Made by a program: the position numbers and the translations under genes. A stretch of DNA of 64,000 nt from Streptomyces zaomyceticus (GTDB lineage Bacteria; Actinomycetota; Actinomycetes; Streptomycetales; Streptomycetaceae): assembly GCF_014656215.1 (NCBI RefSeq), contig NZ_BNBZ01000003.1, forward strand, positions 124,001 through 188,000, in the 5' to 3' direction. Below, piece after piece: positions 33,532 to 43,679 of this stretch (positions are counted from its first letter, which is position 1; each line of letters starts with the position of its first letter). The notes under the pieces are model-generated. The model had not been told where the DNA came from. It saw only the letters and a list, made by a program, of their open reading frames with translations, and searched no databases.

Positions 33532-33867
33532 TCAGATCTCGCCGCGCAGTTTGGCCAGCGCCTCGGCGAGGATCGCCTCGCCGTCGGCGTCGCTGCGCCG
33601 CTCACGCACATAGGCGAGGTGGGTCTTGTACGGCTCCGTGCGCGGCGGGTCCGGCGGGTTGTCCCGGTCCTGGCCCGCCGGGAAGCCGCAGCGTGGGCAG
33701 TCCCAGGTCTCCGGGATCGCCGCGTCGCTGGCGAAGCTCGGCTGCGTCTCGTGCCCGTTCGAGCACCAGAAGGAGATGCGGGCGCGCGGCGCCGATTCGC
33801 CCCGCTCGGCCTCGCCCATCGGCCCCGCTCCGACCCGGCTTCCCCGGATCGCGTTGCCACTTGCCAC
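33532..33867 (-). CDS. RbpA-family RNA polymerase-binding protein (RbpB-like paralogue)
   Basis: A 111-residue protein related to actinobacterial RbpA, which binds the sigma factor and RNA polymerase beta' to stabilise initiation. The central domain has the four zinc-ligand positions C35, H39, C57 and C60 (FWCSNGHE ... WDCPRCGF), followed by EPYKTHLAYVRERRS and AILAEALAKLR, matching RbpA's sigma-interaction helix (KTHWDMLMERRS type). The N-terminus GNAIRGSRVG is also RbpA-like. It is shorter than the classical 124-residue S. coelicolor RbpA and differs in sequence, so I think it is the second paralogue. It has its own promoter and terminator. Confidence 0.8.
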   Translation of the reverse strand: MASGNAIRGSRVGAGPMGEAERGESAPRARISFWCSNGHETQPSFASDAAIPETWDCPRCGFPAGQDRDNPPDPPRTEPYKTHLAYVRERRSDADGEAILAEALAKLRGEI

Positions 33868-33906
33868 GGTCGTAACTCCCTGCGTGATGGTGCTCGAAGA
33901 TGCCCC

Positions 33907-33934
33907 AGTCTACGTAAGGCCCAACGCGCGTCCA
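33907..33934 (-). promoter_or_regulatory. Promoter of the RbpA-family gene
   Basis: Minus strand -35 TGGACG (33934-33929), 16-nt spacer, -10 TAGACT (33912-33907), 40 nt before the ATG. GGGAG lies near the start as a ribosome site. Confidence 0.5.
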
Positions 33935-33944
33935 GTGATTGGAG

Positions 33945-34181
33945 TTACCCGTCCAACTTCATCAGCAGACCAAGTACGACAATGCAGGCGAACCAGAGCA
34001 GACCGACCACGACGGTGATCCGGTCCAGGTTGCGCTCGGCGACCGAGGACCCACCGACGGAAGACTGCATTCCGCCACCGAACATGTCGGAGAGGCCGCC
34101 ACCCTTCCCCTTGTGCATCAGCACGAGCAGCATCAGCAGCCCGCTGAAGACGATGAGGGCGATCGAGAACCCCATAACCAC
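33945..34181 (-). CDS. secG: Preprotein translocase subunit SecG
   Basis: A 78-residue membrane protein of the SecYEG channel with two helices: MGFSIALIVFSGLLMLLVLMHKGKG and RITVVVGLLWFACIVVLGLLMKL. The conserved cytoplasmic loop GGGLSDMFGGG is intact. GTG 34181 is preferred over ATG 34175 because AGGAAG lies 11 nt upstream and MVMGFSIAL is the usual start. It follows tpiA by 91 bp, separated by a hairpin. Confidence 0.93.
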   Translation of the reverse strand: MVMGFSIALIVFSGLLMLLVLMHKGKGGGLSDMFGGGMQSSVGGSSVAERNLDRITVVVGLLWFACIVVLGLLMKLDG

Positions 34182-34212
34182 GGCTGGACCAACTTCCTCG
34201 GACTTATACGGA

Positions 34213-34240
34213 CGGGGGCCGGGCACCTGCCCGACCCCCG
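34213..34240 (-). terminator. Hairpin between tpiA and secG
   Basis: CGGGGG-C-CGGGC / GCCCG-A-CCCCCG with an ACCT loop, one mismatch. It may stop or attenuate gap-pgk-tpiA transcription before secG; TATAAG just downstream (minus strand) may be a secG -10. Confidence 0.6.
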
Positions 34241-34272
34241 CAAGGGTACGACGTAACTCCGCTACCGCATAC

Positions 34273-35052
<780 letters not shown>

Positions 35053-35059
35053 GAAAGGT

Positions 35060-36271
35060 TCAGTCCTCCAGTGCGGCGAGGCCGGGAAGCGTCTTGCCCT
35101 CGAGGTACTCGAGGGAGGCGCCGCCGCCGGTCGAAATGTGGCCGAATGCCTTCTCGTCGAAGCCCAGGATGCGGACGGCGGCGGCGGAGTCGCCACCACC
35201 GACGACCGTGAAGGCCGGGGAGTCGACGAGCGCCTGGGCGACGGCCTTGGTGCCCTCGGCGTAGTCAGGGTGCTCGAAGACGCCCATCGGACCGTTCCAG
35301 AAAACGGTTCCGGCGTCGGCGAGCTTCGAGGCGTAGAGCTTACGGGTCTCCGGACCGATGTCCAGGCCCTCCTCGTCCGCCGGGATGGCGTCCGCGGCGA
35401 CCGTGGTCGGGTTGGCGGGAGCCTTGGTCTTGAGGTCCGGGAACTCGGGCGAGACCAGGACGTCGACGGGGAGGACGAACTCCACGCCGCGCTCCTTGGC
35501 GCGGTCCAGGTACTCCTGGACCGCCGGGATCTGGTCCTTCTGGAGAAGCGAGATGCCGACCTCGTGGCCCTGGGCCTTGAGGAAGGTGTACGCCATGCCG
35601 CCGCCGATGAGGATGCGGTCGGCCTTCTCCAGGAGGTGGTCGATCACGCCGAGCTTGTCGGAGACCTTGGCGCCGCCGAGTGCGACCACGTACGGCCGCC
35701 TGACGTCCTCGGTGAGCTTCTTCAGGACGCCGACCTCGGTGGCGATGAGGTAGCCCGCGGCGTGCGGCAGGCGCGCCGGGAGGTCGAAGACCGAGGCGTG
35801 CTTGCGGTGCACGGCGCCGAAGCCGTCGCCGACGTAGACGTCGGCGAGGGCGGCCAGCCTGTCCGCGAACGCGCCGCGCTCGGCGTCGTCCTTGGAGGTC
35901 TCGCCGGCGTTGAACCGCAGGTTCTCGATCACGGCGACCCCGCCGTCGGCGAGGCCCGCGACGGTGGCGGTGGCGGAGTCGCCGACCGTGTCCGTCGCGA
36001 AGGCCACCTCGGCGCCGAGGAGCTCGCCGAGCCGCGCGGCGGCCGGGGCGAGCGAGAACGCCGGGTCCGGGGCGCCCTTCGGGCGGCCCAGGTGCGAGGC
36101 GACCACGACGCGGGCACCCGCGTCGGCGAGCGCCTTGACCGTGGGAACGACGGCGCGGATGCGGCCGTCGTCGGTGATGGTGGTGCCGTCGAGCGGCACG
36201 TTGAGATCGGCGCGGACGAACACCCGCTTGCCGGAGACGCCTTCGGCGAGAAGCTCGTCGATCGTCTTCAT
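35060..36271 (-). CDS. pgk: Phosphoglycerate kinase
   Basis: A 403-residue two-domain kinase making ATP from 1,3-bisphosphoglycerate. Landmarks are [15 protein letters not shown] (PGK signature, about residues 15-29), [16 protein letters not shown] [32 protein letters not shown] and the ATP-side [10 protein letters not shown] with [16 protein letters not shown]. It lies between gap (105 bp upstream, with a strong hairpin in the gap) and tpiA (7 bp downstream). Confidence 0.97.
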   Translation of the reverse strand: MKTIDELLAEGVSGKRVFVRADLNVPLDGTTITDDGRIRAVVPTVKALADAGARVVVASHLGRPKGAPDPAFSLAPAAARLGELLGAEVAFATDTVGDSATATVAGLADGGVAVIENLRFNAGETSKDDAERGAFADRLAALADVYVGDGFGAVHRKHASVFDLPARLPHAAGYLIATEVGVLKKLTEDVRRPYVVALGGAKVSDKLGVIDHLLEKADRILIGGGMAYTFLKAQGHEVGISLLQKDQIPAVQEYLDRAKERGVEFVLPVDVLVSPEFPDLKTKAPANPTTVAADAIPADEEGLDIGPETRKLYASKLADAGTVFWNGPMGVFEHPDYAEGTKAVAQALVDSPAFTVVGGGDSAAAVRILGFDEKAFGHISTGGGASLEYLEGKTLPGLAALED

Positions 36272-36309
36272 CTGTCACAGACTCCTTGGTACGCGGTGGA
36301 GCACACAAA

Positions 36310-36349
36310 CAGGGCTCGCACAGCGCGGCGTTGCGCTGCCCGAGCCCTG
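36310..36349 (-). terminator. Stable intercistronic hairpin between gap and pgk
   Basis: CAGGGCTCG-CA-CAGCGC-GGCGTT-GCGCTG-CC-CGAGCCCTG: 9-bp outer and 6-bp inner perfect stems. With no U-tract it could be a partial terminator or an mRNA processing/stability element giving gap more message than pgk-tpiA. Confidence 0.6.
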
Positions 36350-36375
36350 CTCACATCGAAAGCCCGCCCTGAAGC

Positions 36376-37401
<1,026 letters not shown>

Positions 37402-37408
37402 TTAGGTA

Positions 37409-37446
37409 CGCCGGTGTGCTCGACGCCGGCGAGATTTTTGTTTTTT
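37409..37446. promoter_or_regulatory. Hairpin plus A/T tract in the gap leader
   Basis: On the plus strand CGCCGG-(11 nt)-CCGGCG (37409-37431) is followed by GAGATTTTTGTTTTTTGG, which is the anatomy of a rho-independent terminator pointing away from gap (antisense direction). On the gap mRNA the same bases read as an A-rich stretch and then a hairpin, 23-60 nt upstream of the GTG. A -10 TAGGGT for gap lies at 37474-37469. Confidence 0.6.
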
Positions 37447-37542
37447 GGGATGTCCCCGACCGCTTACGACCCTACCCCCACAGGGGGCCCCGAGTGACAT
37501 CGGCCGCATCCGTACGAGCCCGGAAAGTGAGGTAAAACGGCC

Positions 37543-37576
37543 GACGGCCCGTACCTACCAACGGGTACGGGCCGTC
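37543..37576 (-). terminator. Intrinsic terminator of the M14 peptidase gene
   Basis: GACGGCCCGTACC / GGTACGGGCCGTC, 13 perfect pairs with an 8-nt loop, 29 nt after the peptidase stop; on the minus strand it is followed by GGCCGTTTTACC. Confidence 0.75.
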
Positions 37577-37604
37577 GTGGGACCTTTGTCCCCACTACTC
37601 TCCG

Positions 37605-40556
37605 TCAGCGGCGGAGCACCCCGAGGGCGCGGCCGACGAGGCGTGCCCGCTCGGTCGCGCCGGGCACGTGCTCCAGGCCGTAGCCGAGGAGGACGGTGTC
37701 GCGGGTGGTGACCGCGGCCTGGGAGTGGAAGAGGGCCGCGGAGCGCGTCCAGTCGGAGCCGTTGCCGGGGCTGCCGGCGGGCGCGCCCGGCACGGTCCAG
37801 GCGCCGAAGGCGGTCTCGAAGCCCTCCGCCTCGGTGGTGGTCGCGGTGACGAGGCGGGTGTCGTCGACGAAGGCGCCCGTCTCTCCCGTGCCGGGGTCGG
37901 AGACGTAGGAGATCGAGAGCTCGACCTTCCTGCCCGCCCAGGCGCTCAGGTCGACGGAGGCCTGCCGCCAGCCGTTGGAGGGGCCGGTGAAGGCGTTCCA
38001 GGAGCCGGTGGTGCCGGTGGCGGCGCAGCCGTCCTCGCCGACGGTGAGGTAGTGGGCGAGGAAGGGGTGGCCGCGGACGTAGTAGCCCTCGCCGCAGTCG
38101 GCGGGGGGCTCGGCGGAGGTGCCGCCGTTGAGGTCGGGCAGGGTCGTCCAGTCGTCCTGGCCGACGGTGTGGGCCTCGACGACGAGGTTGTCGTAGCCGG
38201 GCTCGGTGTCGTAGCTGACCTGGAAGTCCAGGCGCGGTGCGGCCGCGGCCGCGACACCGGTGAGGTCGACGGTCCTGCTGAGCCGGGCCCAGGTGTCGTC
38301 GGCGTGCTTGACGGCCGCGAAGGTCGCGCCCTCGGCGGGCTCGAAGGGGGTGCGGATGCCCGGGTAGTCGCCGGCGGAGGCGCTGCTCGCGAACTGCGGG
38401 AAGTCCTTCGCCTTCAGCGTGTCCGAGGTGACGGTGTACGCGCCGGCGTTGTCCAGCGGGTTGTCGGCGGCGGCGCCGAGGCCCGCGCCGATGCCCGCGA
38501 AGGCTCCGGTGCCGGCGAAGGCGGGCGGGTTCTTGAGGCCCGCGCGGTGGTAGGCGCCGAGGTAGTACTGGGCGAAGTCGTTGGTCTCGGCCAGGCCGAC
38601 CCGGGTGAGGCCGCCGGACTTCTCGCCGGCGTTGATCAGCTTGCCGCCGTCGTTGAGGTAGGCGCGGACGGCGAGCTGGGTGGCTCCGGAGGGCCGCTCG
38701 GCGCCGGTGTACCAGACGACCGTACGGAAGTGGGAGAGCACGCCGAGGGCGTCCGGGGTGCCCTGGGTGGCGACGTCCCAGACGGCGGCCTTGCGGCCGT
38801 TGTCGGCGAGCGCCTTCACATAGGCGGCGGTGTGCCGGGCGGCGGTGGTGCCGCCCTCGTCGGCGAGGACGAGCACGTCGCCGCGGGGCCGCTCGGCGAC
38901 CTTGTAGGTGAAGGGGGCGGAGGCGGTGGCCCGGCCCTCGCGGGTGCGGGCGGTGAACCAGACCTCGACGGAGTCGCCGGGCCGGGCGTCCTCGACCTCG
39001 GCGCGGTACTCGTCGAAGTAGAGGTTGTCCTCGCCTCCGAAGGTCTCGCCGCCCTTCCAGGCGTCGAGCTCCTCGCTGTGGGTGCGACCGCCGTTGATCC
39101 GGTACTTCAGGGTCTTGCCGCGCAGGGACTTGCGCGCGGTGACGGCGATCTCCTGCTCCCCGCCGCGGGCGTAGGAGGTGGCGAAGGTCTTCGGGGTGAA
39201 GTCGGGGGCCTCGATGCCGACCGGGGAGACGGGCCGGTCCGGGTGGGCCGCGGTCTCGGCGACGGCGAGCGCGAAGGGGATGTTCTTGGCGAACTCGGCC
39301 TGGATCAGCTTCTCGTCGTCCGGGAAGGTGAAGACGGAGGCGCAGTCGGCCGGGTTCCAGGCGTCGTTCGGGTCGACCCGGGAGGCGGTGGCACAGGTCG
39401 ACATCTCCGGGGTGAACATCTGCGTCCCGTTGACGTTGGCGGCGTGTCCGTCCGCCTCGCCGTTGGTGATGTAGAGCTCCGAGGAGACCTGCGGCCGGTA
39501 GCCGGGCACGGCCGAGTTCTGCGGGGTGCCGGCGAGGGCCTTGAGGGCCACGTCGTCGGGGGTGTCGGTGGCGACCTGCCAGCCCACGCCGTACAGCAGG
39601 AGCTGGGCGGCCGAGTGGTAGTTGATGCCGTACGCGAAGCCGATGCGCTTCTGGAAGGCGTCGAGGGCCTTGGTCTCGGGCTCCGACATGGGGCCCTTGC
39701 CGCGGAAGGTCTCGTCGGCGGGGTCGGGGGACGAGCCCTCGTTGTCGTAGCCCCACTTGTAGGCGAAGTTGCGGTTCAGGTCGACGCCGTCACCGGGGGC
39801 GATCCGACCGTCCCCGTCGTTGTCGCGGAGGTTCTTGCGCCACTGCCGGTTGTCGGGGTCGGCATGCGTGAAGTCGTAGCCGTCCGGGTTGGCGGAGAGC
39901 ACGAACCACAGCTCGGTGGTGTCGACGATCCGGGTGATCCGCTCGTCCTTGCCGTACCCGTCGAGGTAGTGGTGGAGCAGCCGCCGGGTCATCTCGGGGG
40001 TGATCCACTCGCGCGCGTGCTGGTTGGACATGTACAGCGTGGCGGGCTTCGAGCCGTCCTTGGCGCGCTGGGCGCCCTTGCTGACCTTGAGGGCGAGGAT
40101 GTCCTGGCCCTTGAGGGTCTTGCCGATGGAGACGACCTTGGTGATCCCGGGGTTGGCCCGGGCGGTGTCCAGGATCTCCTGCTTCAGGCCGTTCGGGCCC
40201 CCGTACGGGCGGAAGACGCCGTCGCCCGCGGCGGCCACCCGCTTCTCGGCCTGGGCGGTCAGCTGGTGCTCGGCGAGCTCGACGCCCTGGCCGCGCAGCT
40301 GACCGGCCTGCCGGCCGGTGAGGAAGAGCTCGACCGTGGCGGAGCCCTTCGCGGGCACCTGTTCGGTGAGTTCATGGGCGTCGGCACCGGCTTCGAGGAG
40401 CAGCGGAACCTGCTCCTTGGTGACCTGGGCCCGCCATACGGAGAGGCCGTCACCGCCGTCCCGGTCGTTCGGCTGCGCTCCGGCGACGGGCGCCGCCGCC
40501 ACGCCCGCGATCAACAGTGAAGCCGCTGCGAGGATCGATCTCGCTCTGCGTCTCAT
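37605..40556 (-). CDS. Secreted M14-family zinc carboxypeptidase, large multidomain
   Basis: A 983-residue exported protein. Residues 1-27 are a signal peptide (MRRRARSILAAASLLIAGVAAAPVAGAQ). The M14 catalytic domain (about 115-450) has the zinc ligands H179 and E182 in NQHAREW, a third His in GINYHSAAQ, the substrate Arg/Asn set LNRNFAYKW and the catalytic Glu region FTPEMST. A propeptide-like segment precedes it (RAQVTKEQVPLLLEAG). The remaining 500 residues comprise an Ig/PKD-like region (KSLRGKTLKYRINGG), a ThuA/GATase-like fold (VLVLADEGG ... VVWYTGAERPSGA) and a jelly-roll, immune-inhibitor-like end (FVDDTRLVTATTTEAEGFE). It has a perfect TTGACA promoter and its own terminator. Confidence 0.92.
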   Translation of the reverse strand: MRRRARSILAAASLLIAGVAAAPVAGAQPNDRDGGDGLSVWRAQVTKEQVPLLLEAGADAHELTEQVPAKGSATVELFLTGRQAGQLRGQGVELAEHQLTAQAEKRVAAAGDGVFRPYGGPNGLKQEILDTARANPGITKVVSIGKTLKGQDILALKVSKGAQRAKDGSKPATLYMSNQHAREWITPEMTRRLLHHYLDGYGKDERITRIVDTTELWFVLSANPDGYDFTHADPDNRQWRKNLRDNDGDGRIAPGDGVDLNRNFAYKWGYDNEGSSPDPADETFRGKGPMSEPETKALDAFQKRIGFAYGINYHSAAQLLLYGVGWQVATDTPDDVALKALAGTPQNSAVPGYRPQVSSELYITNGEADGHAANVNGTQMFTPEMSTCATASRVDPNDAWNPADCASVFTFPDDEKLIQAEFAKNIPFALAVAETAAHPDRPVSPVGIEAPDFTPKTFATSYARGGEQEIAVTARKSLRGKTLKYRINGGRTHSEELDAWKGGETFGGEDNLYFDEYRAEVEDARPGDSVEVWFTARTREGRATASAPFTYKVAERPRGDVLVLADEGGTTAARHTAAYVKALADNGRKAAVWDVATQGTPDALGVLSHFRTVVWYTGAERPSGATQLAVRAYLNDGGKLINAGEKSGGLTRVGLAETNDFAQYYLGAYHRAGLKNPPAFAGTGAFAGIGAGLGAAADNPLDNAGAYTVTSDTLKAKDFPQFASSASAGDYPGIRTPFEPAEGATFAAVKHADDTWARLSRTVDLTGVAAAAAPRLDFQVSYDTEPGYDNLVVEAHTVGQDDWTTLPDLNGGTSAEPPADCGEGYYVRGHPFLAHYLTVGEDGCAATGTTGSWNAFTGPSNGWRQASVDLSAWAGRKVELSISYVSDPGTGETGAFVDDTRLVTATTTEAEGFETAFGAWTVPGAPAGSPGNGSDWTRSAALFHSQAAVTTRDTVLLGYGLEHVPGATERARLVGRALGVLRR

Positions 40557-40572
40557 GAGCCCCCCTTGTTGT

Positions 40573-40628
40573 CGTCTGTCACGAAGGTGAACAGACGCCA
40601 GGCTCATGGGCGCCCATGGGCCTGTCAA
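40573..40628 (-). promoter_or_regulatory. Promoter, palindrome and 5' stem-loop of the M14 peptidase gene
   Basis: Minus strand: TTGACA -35 (40628-40623), 17-nt spacer, GAGCCT -10 (40605-40600). The spacer holds the perfect 14-bp palindrome CATGGGCGCCCATG (40605-40618), a likely operator. At the predicted mRNA 5' end, CGTCTG/CAGACG with an inner TCAC/GTGA stem (40573-40597) forms a stable stem-loop. Confidence 0.6.
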
Positions 40629-40648
40629 GGGTGCCTCGCGGGTGTACG

Positions 40649-40684
40649 AAAAAGCTGCCGGTGCCTCAGAAAGGCACCGGCAGC
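40649..40684 (-). terminator. Intrinsic terminator of the whiA operon
   Basis: GCTGCCGGTGCCT (40654-40666) pairs perfectly with AGGCACCGGCAGC (40672-40684), loop CAGAA, and on the minus strand is followed by TTTTTCG. It is the clearest classical terminator in the window, 25 nt past whiA. Confidence 0.9.
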
Positions 40685-40708
40685 CCGGAGTTCAGGATTC
40701 CGTACGGA

Positions 40709-41698
40709 TCATCCGACGAGGCTGTCGTCCAACTCCTCGGTCAGATTGGACTCGGTCCCGGGAATGCCCAGGTCCTGCGCCCTCTTGTCCGCCATCGCGA
40801 GCAGCCGACGGATCCGGCCGGCCACCGCGTCCTTCGTCAGCGGCGGGTCGGCGAGCGCGCCCAGCTCCTCCAGGGAGGCCTGCTTGTGCTCCATCCGGAG
40901 GCGGCCGGCGGCGGCGAGGTGCTCGGGCACCTCTTCGCCGAGGATCTCCAGGGCACGCTGCACCCGGGCCCCCGCGGCGACCGCGGCGCGGGCCGAGCGG
41001 CGCAGGTTGGCGTCGTCGAAGTTGGCCAGGCGGTTGGCGGTGGCGCGGACCTCGCGCCGCATCCGCCGCTCCTCCCAGGCGAGCACCGACTCGTGTGCGC
41101 CGAGCCGGGTGAGCAGGGCGCCGATCGCGTCGCCGTCACGGACGACGACCCGGTCCACCCCCCGCACCTCGCGGGCCTTCGCCCCGATGGAGAGCCGGCG
41201 CGCCGCGCCGACCAGGGCGAGCGCGGCCTCCGGACCCGGGCAGGTCACCTCGAGGGAGGAGGACCGGCCGGGCTCCGTCAGCGAGCCGTGCGCGAGGAAC
41301 GCGCCCCGCCAGGCCGCCTCCGCGTCACAGGTCGCCCCGGAGACCACCTGCGGGGGGAGGCCCCGGATGGGACGGCCTCTGCCGTCCACGAGACCCGTCT
41401 GCCGGGCCAGCTGGTCGCCTCCGGCCACCACCCGCACCACGAAACGCGAGCCGCGCCGCAGTCCGCCGGGAGCCATCACGATCAGCTCCGAGCTGTGCCC
41501 GAAGATCTCCAGGATGTCCCGCTTGAGGCGGCGGGCCGCCATCGCGGTGTCCAGCTCCGCCTCGATCACGATGCGGCCGCTCACCAGGTGCAGCCCGCCC
41601 GCGAACCGCAGGATCGACGAGACCTCTGCCTTCCTGCAGCAGGTCCGGGTGACGGGAAGCCGGGAGATCTCGTCCTTCACCGCTGCCGTCATCGCCAT
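40709..41698 (-). CDS. whiA: Sporulation regulator WhiA
   Basis: A 329-residue regulator. The N-terminal two-thirds are a degenerate LAGLIDADG homing-endonuclease fold ([20 protein letters not shown] ... [29 protein letters not shown]), and the C-terminus (about 230-315) is a helix-turn-helix region ([32 protein letters not shown]). In Streptomyces WhiA works with WhiB to start sporulation septation and fluidly activates filP/ftsZ-type targets. The start is ATG 41698 ([14 protein letters not shown]) or ATG 41692; either overlaps yvcK by up to 10 bp. It is last in uvrC-rapZ-yvcK-whiA. Confidence 0.97.
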   Translation of the reverse strand: MAMTAAVKDEISRLPVTRTCCRKAEVSSILRFAGGLHLVSGRIVIEAELDTAMAARRLKRDILEIFGHSSELIVMAPGGLRRGSRFVVRVVAGGDQLARQTGLVDGRGRPIRGLPPQVVSGATCDAEAAWRGAFLAHGSLTEPGRSSSLEVTCPGPEAALALVGAARRLSIGAKAREVRGVDRVVVRDGDAIGALLTRLGAHESVLAWEERRMRREVRATANRLANFDDANLRRSARAAVAAGARVQRALEILGEEVPEHLAAAGRLRMEHKQASLEELGALADPPLTKDAVAGRIRRLLAMADKRAQDLGIPGTESNLTEELDDSLVG

Positions 41699-42714
41699 GG
41701 GCCGATCCTTCCATGCATCCGAAAAATACGGTCGTACGCGGCGGCCAACAGCTCCGGGTCATGCTTCGCGGAGCCGTCGGGCCCGGCCACCGGCGCCAGC
41801 TCGACCGCGGCACCGAGCCGCTTGGCGGCATCGGCGAGGGACTCGCGGTCGGGCACGGCGGCCTCGTCGGCCAGCACCACGTCCAGGGCGAGTTTAGGGG
41901 CGTGTCGTCCCAAAACCTCCAAATGACGCTGCGGGGAGAAGCCTTCGGTTTCTCCGGGCTGCGGCGCGAGGTTCAGCGAGAGCACCTTCCGGGCCTTCGT
42001 CTCGGCCAGCGCGTCGAGCAGCTGGGGCACGAGAAGGTGCGGGATCACCGAGGAGAACCAGGAGCCGGGGCCGAGGACCACCCAGTCCGCGTCCAGGACC
42101 GCCTCGACCGCCTCGGGCACCGCCGGCGGGTCGTTCGGCACCAGGTGGACGGACTGCACGTCGCCGGGAGTGAGGGCCACGGTCGCCTGACCGCGGACGG
42201 TGTCCACGTCGTCGGGACGCTCCGGGTCATGGCCCTTCACCAGGGCCTGGAGCTCCAGGGGTACGGCGGACATGGGCAGCACCCGGCCCTGGGCGCCGAG
42301 CAGCCGGCCCACCAGGTCGAGGGCCTGCACGGGGTCGCCGAGCTGCTCCCAGAGCGCGACGATCAGCAGATTGCCGACGGCGTGGCCGTTGATCTCGCCC
42401 TTGGACTGGAAACGGTGCTGGATCACCCGGGCCCAGGTCTGGCCCCAGTCGTCGTCGCCGCAGAGCGCGGCGAGCGCCTTGCGCAGATCGCCCGGGGGCA
42501 GGACGCCCAGCTCCTCCCGGAGCCGGCCGCTGGAGCCCCCGTCGTCGGCGACGGTGACGACGGCGGTGAGGTCGCCGGTGATCCGGCGGAGGGCGGCGAG
42601 GGAGGCCGAGAGGCCCATCCCGCCGCCCAGCGCGACCACCTTCGGCTGGGCGCCGCGCCTGCGGAGCGTACGCCGCACCGAGAGGGTGGAGGCACGACGG
42701 CGGTACGGCTTCAC
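41689..42714 (-). CDS. yvcK: Gluconeogenesis factor YvcK (CofD-like)
   Basis: A 341-residue protein related to 2-phospho-L-lactate transferase CofD. The nucleotide-binding [17 protein letters not shown] (about residues 26-42), [23 protein letters not shown] and NGHAVGNLL motifs are clear. In other Gram-positives YvcK binds UDP-sugars and links central carbon supply to cell-wall synthesis. GTG 42714 overlaps the rapZ stop (GTGA), and whiA overlaps its 3' end, so the four-gene operon is tightly coupled. The N-terminal 20 residues are very basic ([20 protein letters not shown]). Confidence 0.95.
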   Translation of the reverse strand: MKPYRRRASTLSVRRTLRRRGAQPKVVALGGGMGLSASLAALRRITGDLTAVVTVADDGGSSGRLREELGVLPPGDLRKALAALCGDDDWGQTWARVIQHRFQSKGEINGHAVGNLLIVALWEQLGDPVQALDLVGRLLGAQGRVLPMSAVPLELQALVKGHDPERPDDVDTVRGQATVALTPGDVQSVHLVPNDPPAVPEAVEAVLDADWVVLGPGSWFSSVIPHLLVPQLLDALAETKARKVLSLNLAPQPGETEGFSPQRHLEVLGRHAPKLALDVVLADEAAVPDRESLADAAKRLGAAVELAPVAGPDGSAKHDPELLAAAYDRIFRMHGRIGPWR

Positions 42715-43679
42715 TCGCGCCCCATGTCCCGGTGCACGACGACGGTCTCGACCCCTTCGGCGGCGATACGGGCGGCGAGCCGCTCGGCGGTGGCCACGGA
42801 GCGGTGCTTGCCGCCGGTGCAGCCCACGGCGATGGTCACGTACCGCTTGCCCTCGCGGCGGTAGCCCGCGGCGATCAGCTGGAGCAGCTCGGTGTAGCGG
42901 TCGAGGAACTCCTTGGCGCCGGGCTGGTTGTAGACGTAGTTCGACACCTCCTCGTTGAGGCCGGTGAAGGGGCGCAGCTCGGGGACCCAGTGCGGGTTCG
43001 GCAGGAAGCGCATGTCGACGACGAGGTCGGCGTCGACCGGGAGGCCGTACTTGAACCCGAAGGACATGACGGTGGCCCGCAGCTCGGGCTCCTCGTCGCC
43101 GGCGAACTGGGCGTCCATCTTGGCGCGCAGCTCGTGGACGTTCAGGCTGGAGGTGTCGATGACCAGGTCGGCGTCGCCGCGCAGCTCGCGCAGCAGGTCG
43201 CGCTCGGCGGCGATGCCGTCGGTGATGCGGCCGTCGCCCTGGAGGGGGTGCGGCCTGCGGACGGACTCGAAGCGCCGGACGAGGGCGTCGTCGGAGGACT
43301 CCAGGAAGACGATCCGGCGGGTGACCTGCTTGGCGTCCAGGTCGGCGAGGGACTCCCTGAGGTTGTCGAAGAACTGCCGGCCGCGGACGTCCACGACGAC
43401 GGCGATCCGGGCGACATTGCCCTGGGAGCGGGCGCCGAGCTCCACCATGGTGGGGATCAGCGCGGGCGGCAGATTGTCCACGACGAACCAGCCGAGGTCC
43501 TCCAGGCACTTCGCCGCGGTGGACCGGCCCGCCCCGGACATGCCGGAGATGATCACCAGCTCGGGAATGGCCGCCTCGGCGCCGTTGTCGCCGGGGGTCT
43601 CCTTCGTGCCCGTACTCACGTGTCCTGCTCCGTCTTCTCGGTCGTGCTCTTCGTGCGTGTGCTGCTCGTGCGCGGTCAT
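42711..43679 (-). CDS. rapZ: RNase adapter / nucleotide-binding protein RapZ (YvcJ)
   Basis: A 322-residue P-loop protein. Walker A is GMSGAGRST (about residues 46-54), Walker B-like [16 protein letters not shown] follow, and the C-terminal domain ends with the signature [20 protein letters not shown]. In E. coli RapZ delivers GlmZ RNA to RNase E; in Gram-positives its role is uncertain. The first 35 residues are a His/Glu-rich tail. ATG 43679 overlaps uvrC (ATGA) and its stop overlaps yvcK (GTGA). Confidence 0.95.
   Translation of the reverse strand: MTAHEQHTHEEHDREDGAGHVSTGTKETPGDNGAEAAIPELVIISGMSGAGRSTAAKCLEDLGWFVVDNLPPALIPTMVELGARSQGNVARIAVVVDVRGRQFFDNLRESLADLDAKQVTRRIVFLESSDDALVRRFESVRRPHPLQGDGRITDGIAAERDLLRELRGDADLVIDTSSLNVHELRAKMDAQFAGDEEPELRATVMSFGFKYGLPVDADLVVDMRFLPNPHWVPELRPFTGLNEEVSNYVYNQPGAKEFLDRYTELLQLIAAGYRREGKRYVTIAVGCTGGKHRSVATAERLAARIAAEGVETVVVHRDMGRE

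Noticed and set aside
33868..33944. Sigma-R-type promoter for the RbpA-family gene
   Set aside because: GGTAAC with an 18-nt spacer to GTT was noticed, but it lacks the GGAAT core; the TGGACG/TAGACT promoter is a better fit.
37668..40520. 950-codon open frame antisense to the M14 peptidase
   Set aside because: Same GC-skew artefact; Gly/Val/Glu-rich low-complexity with no recognisable motif.
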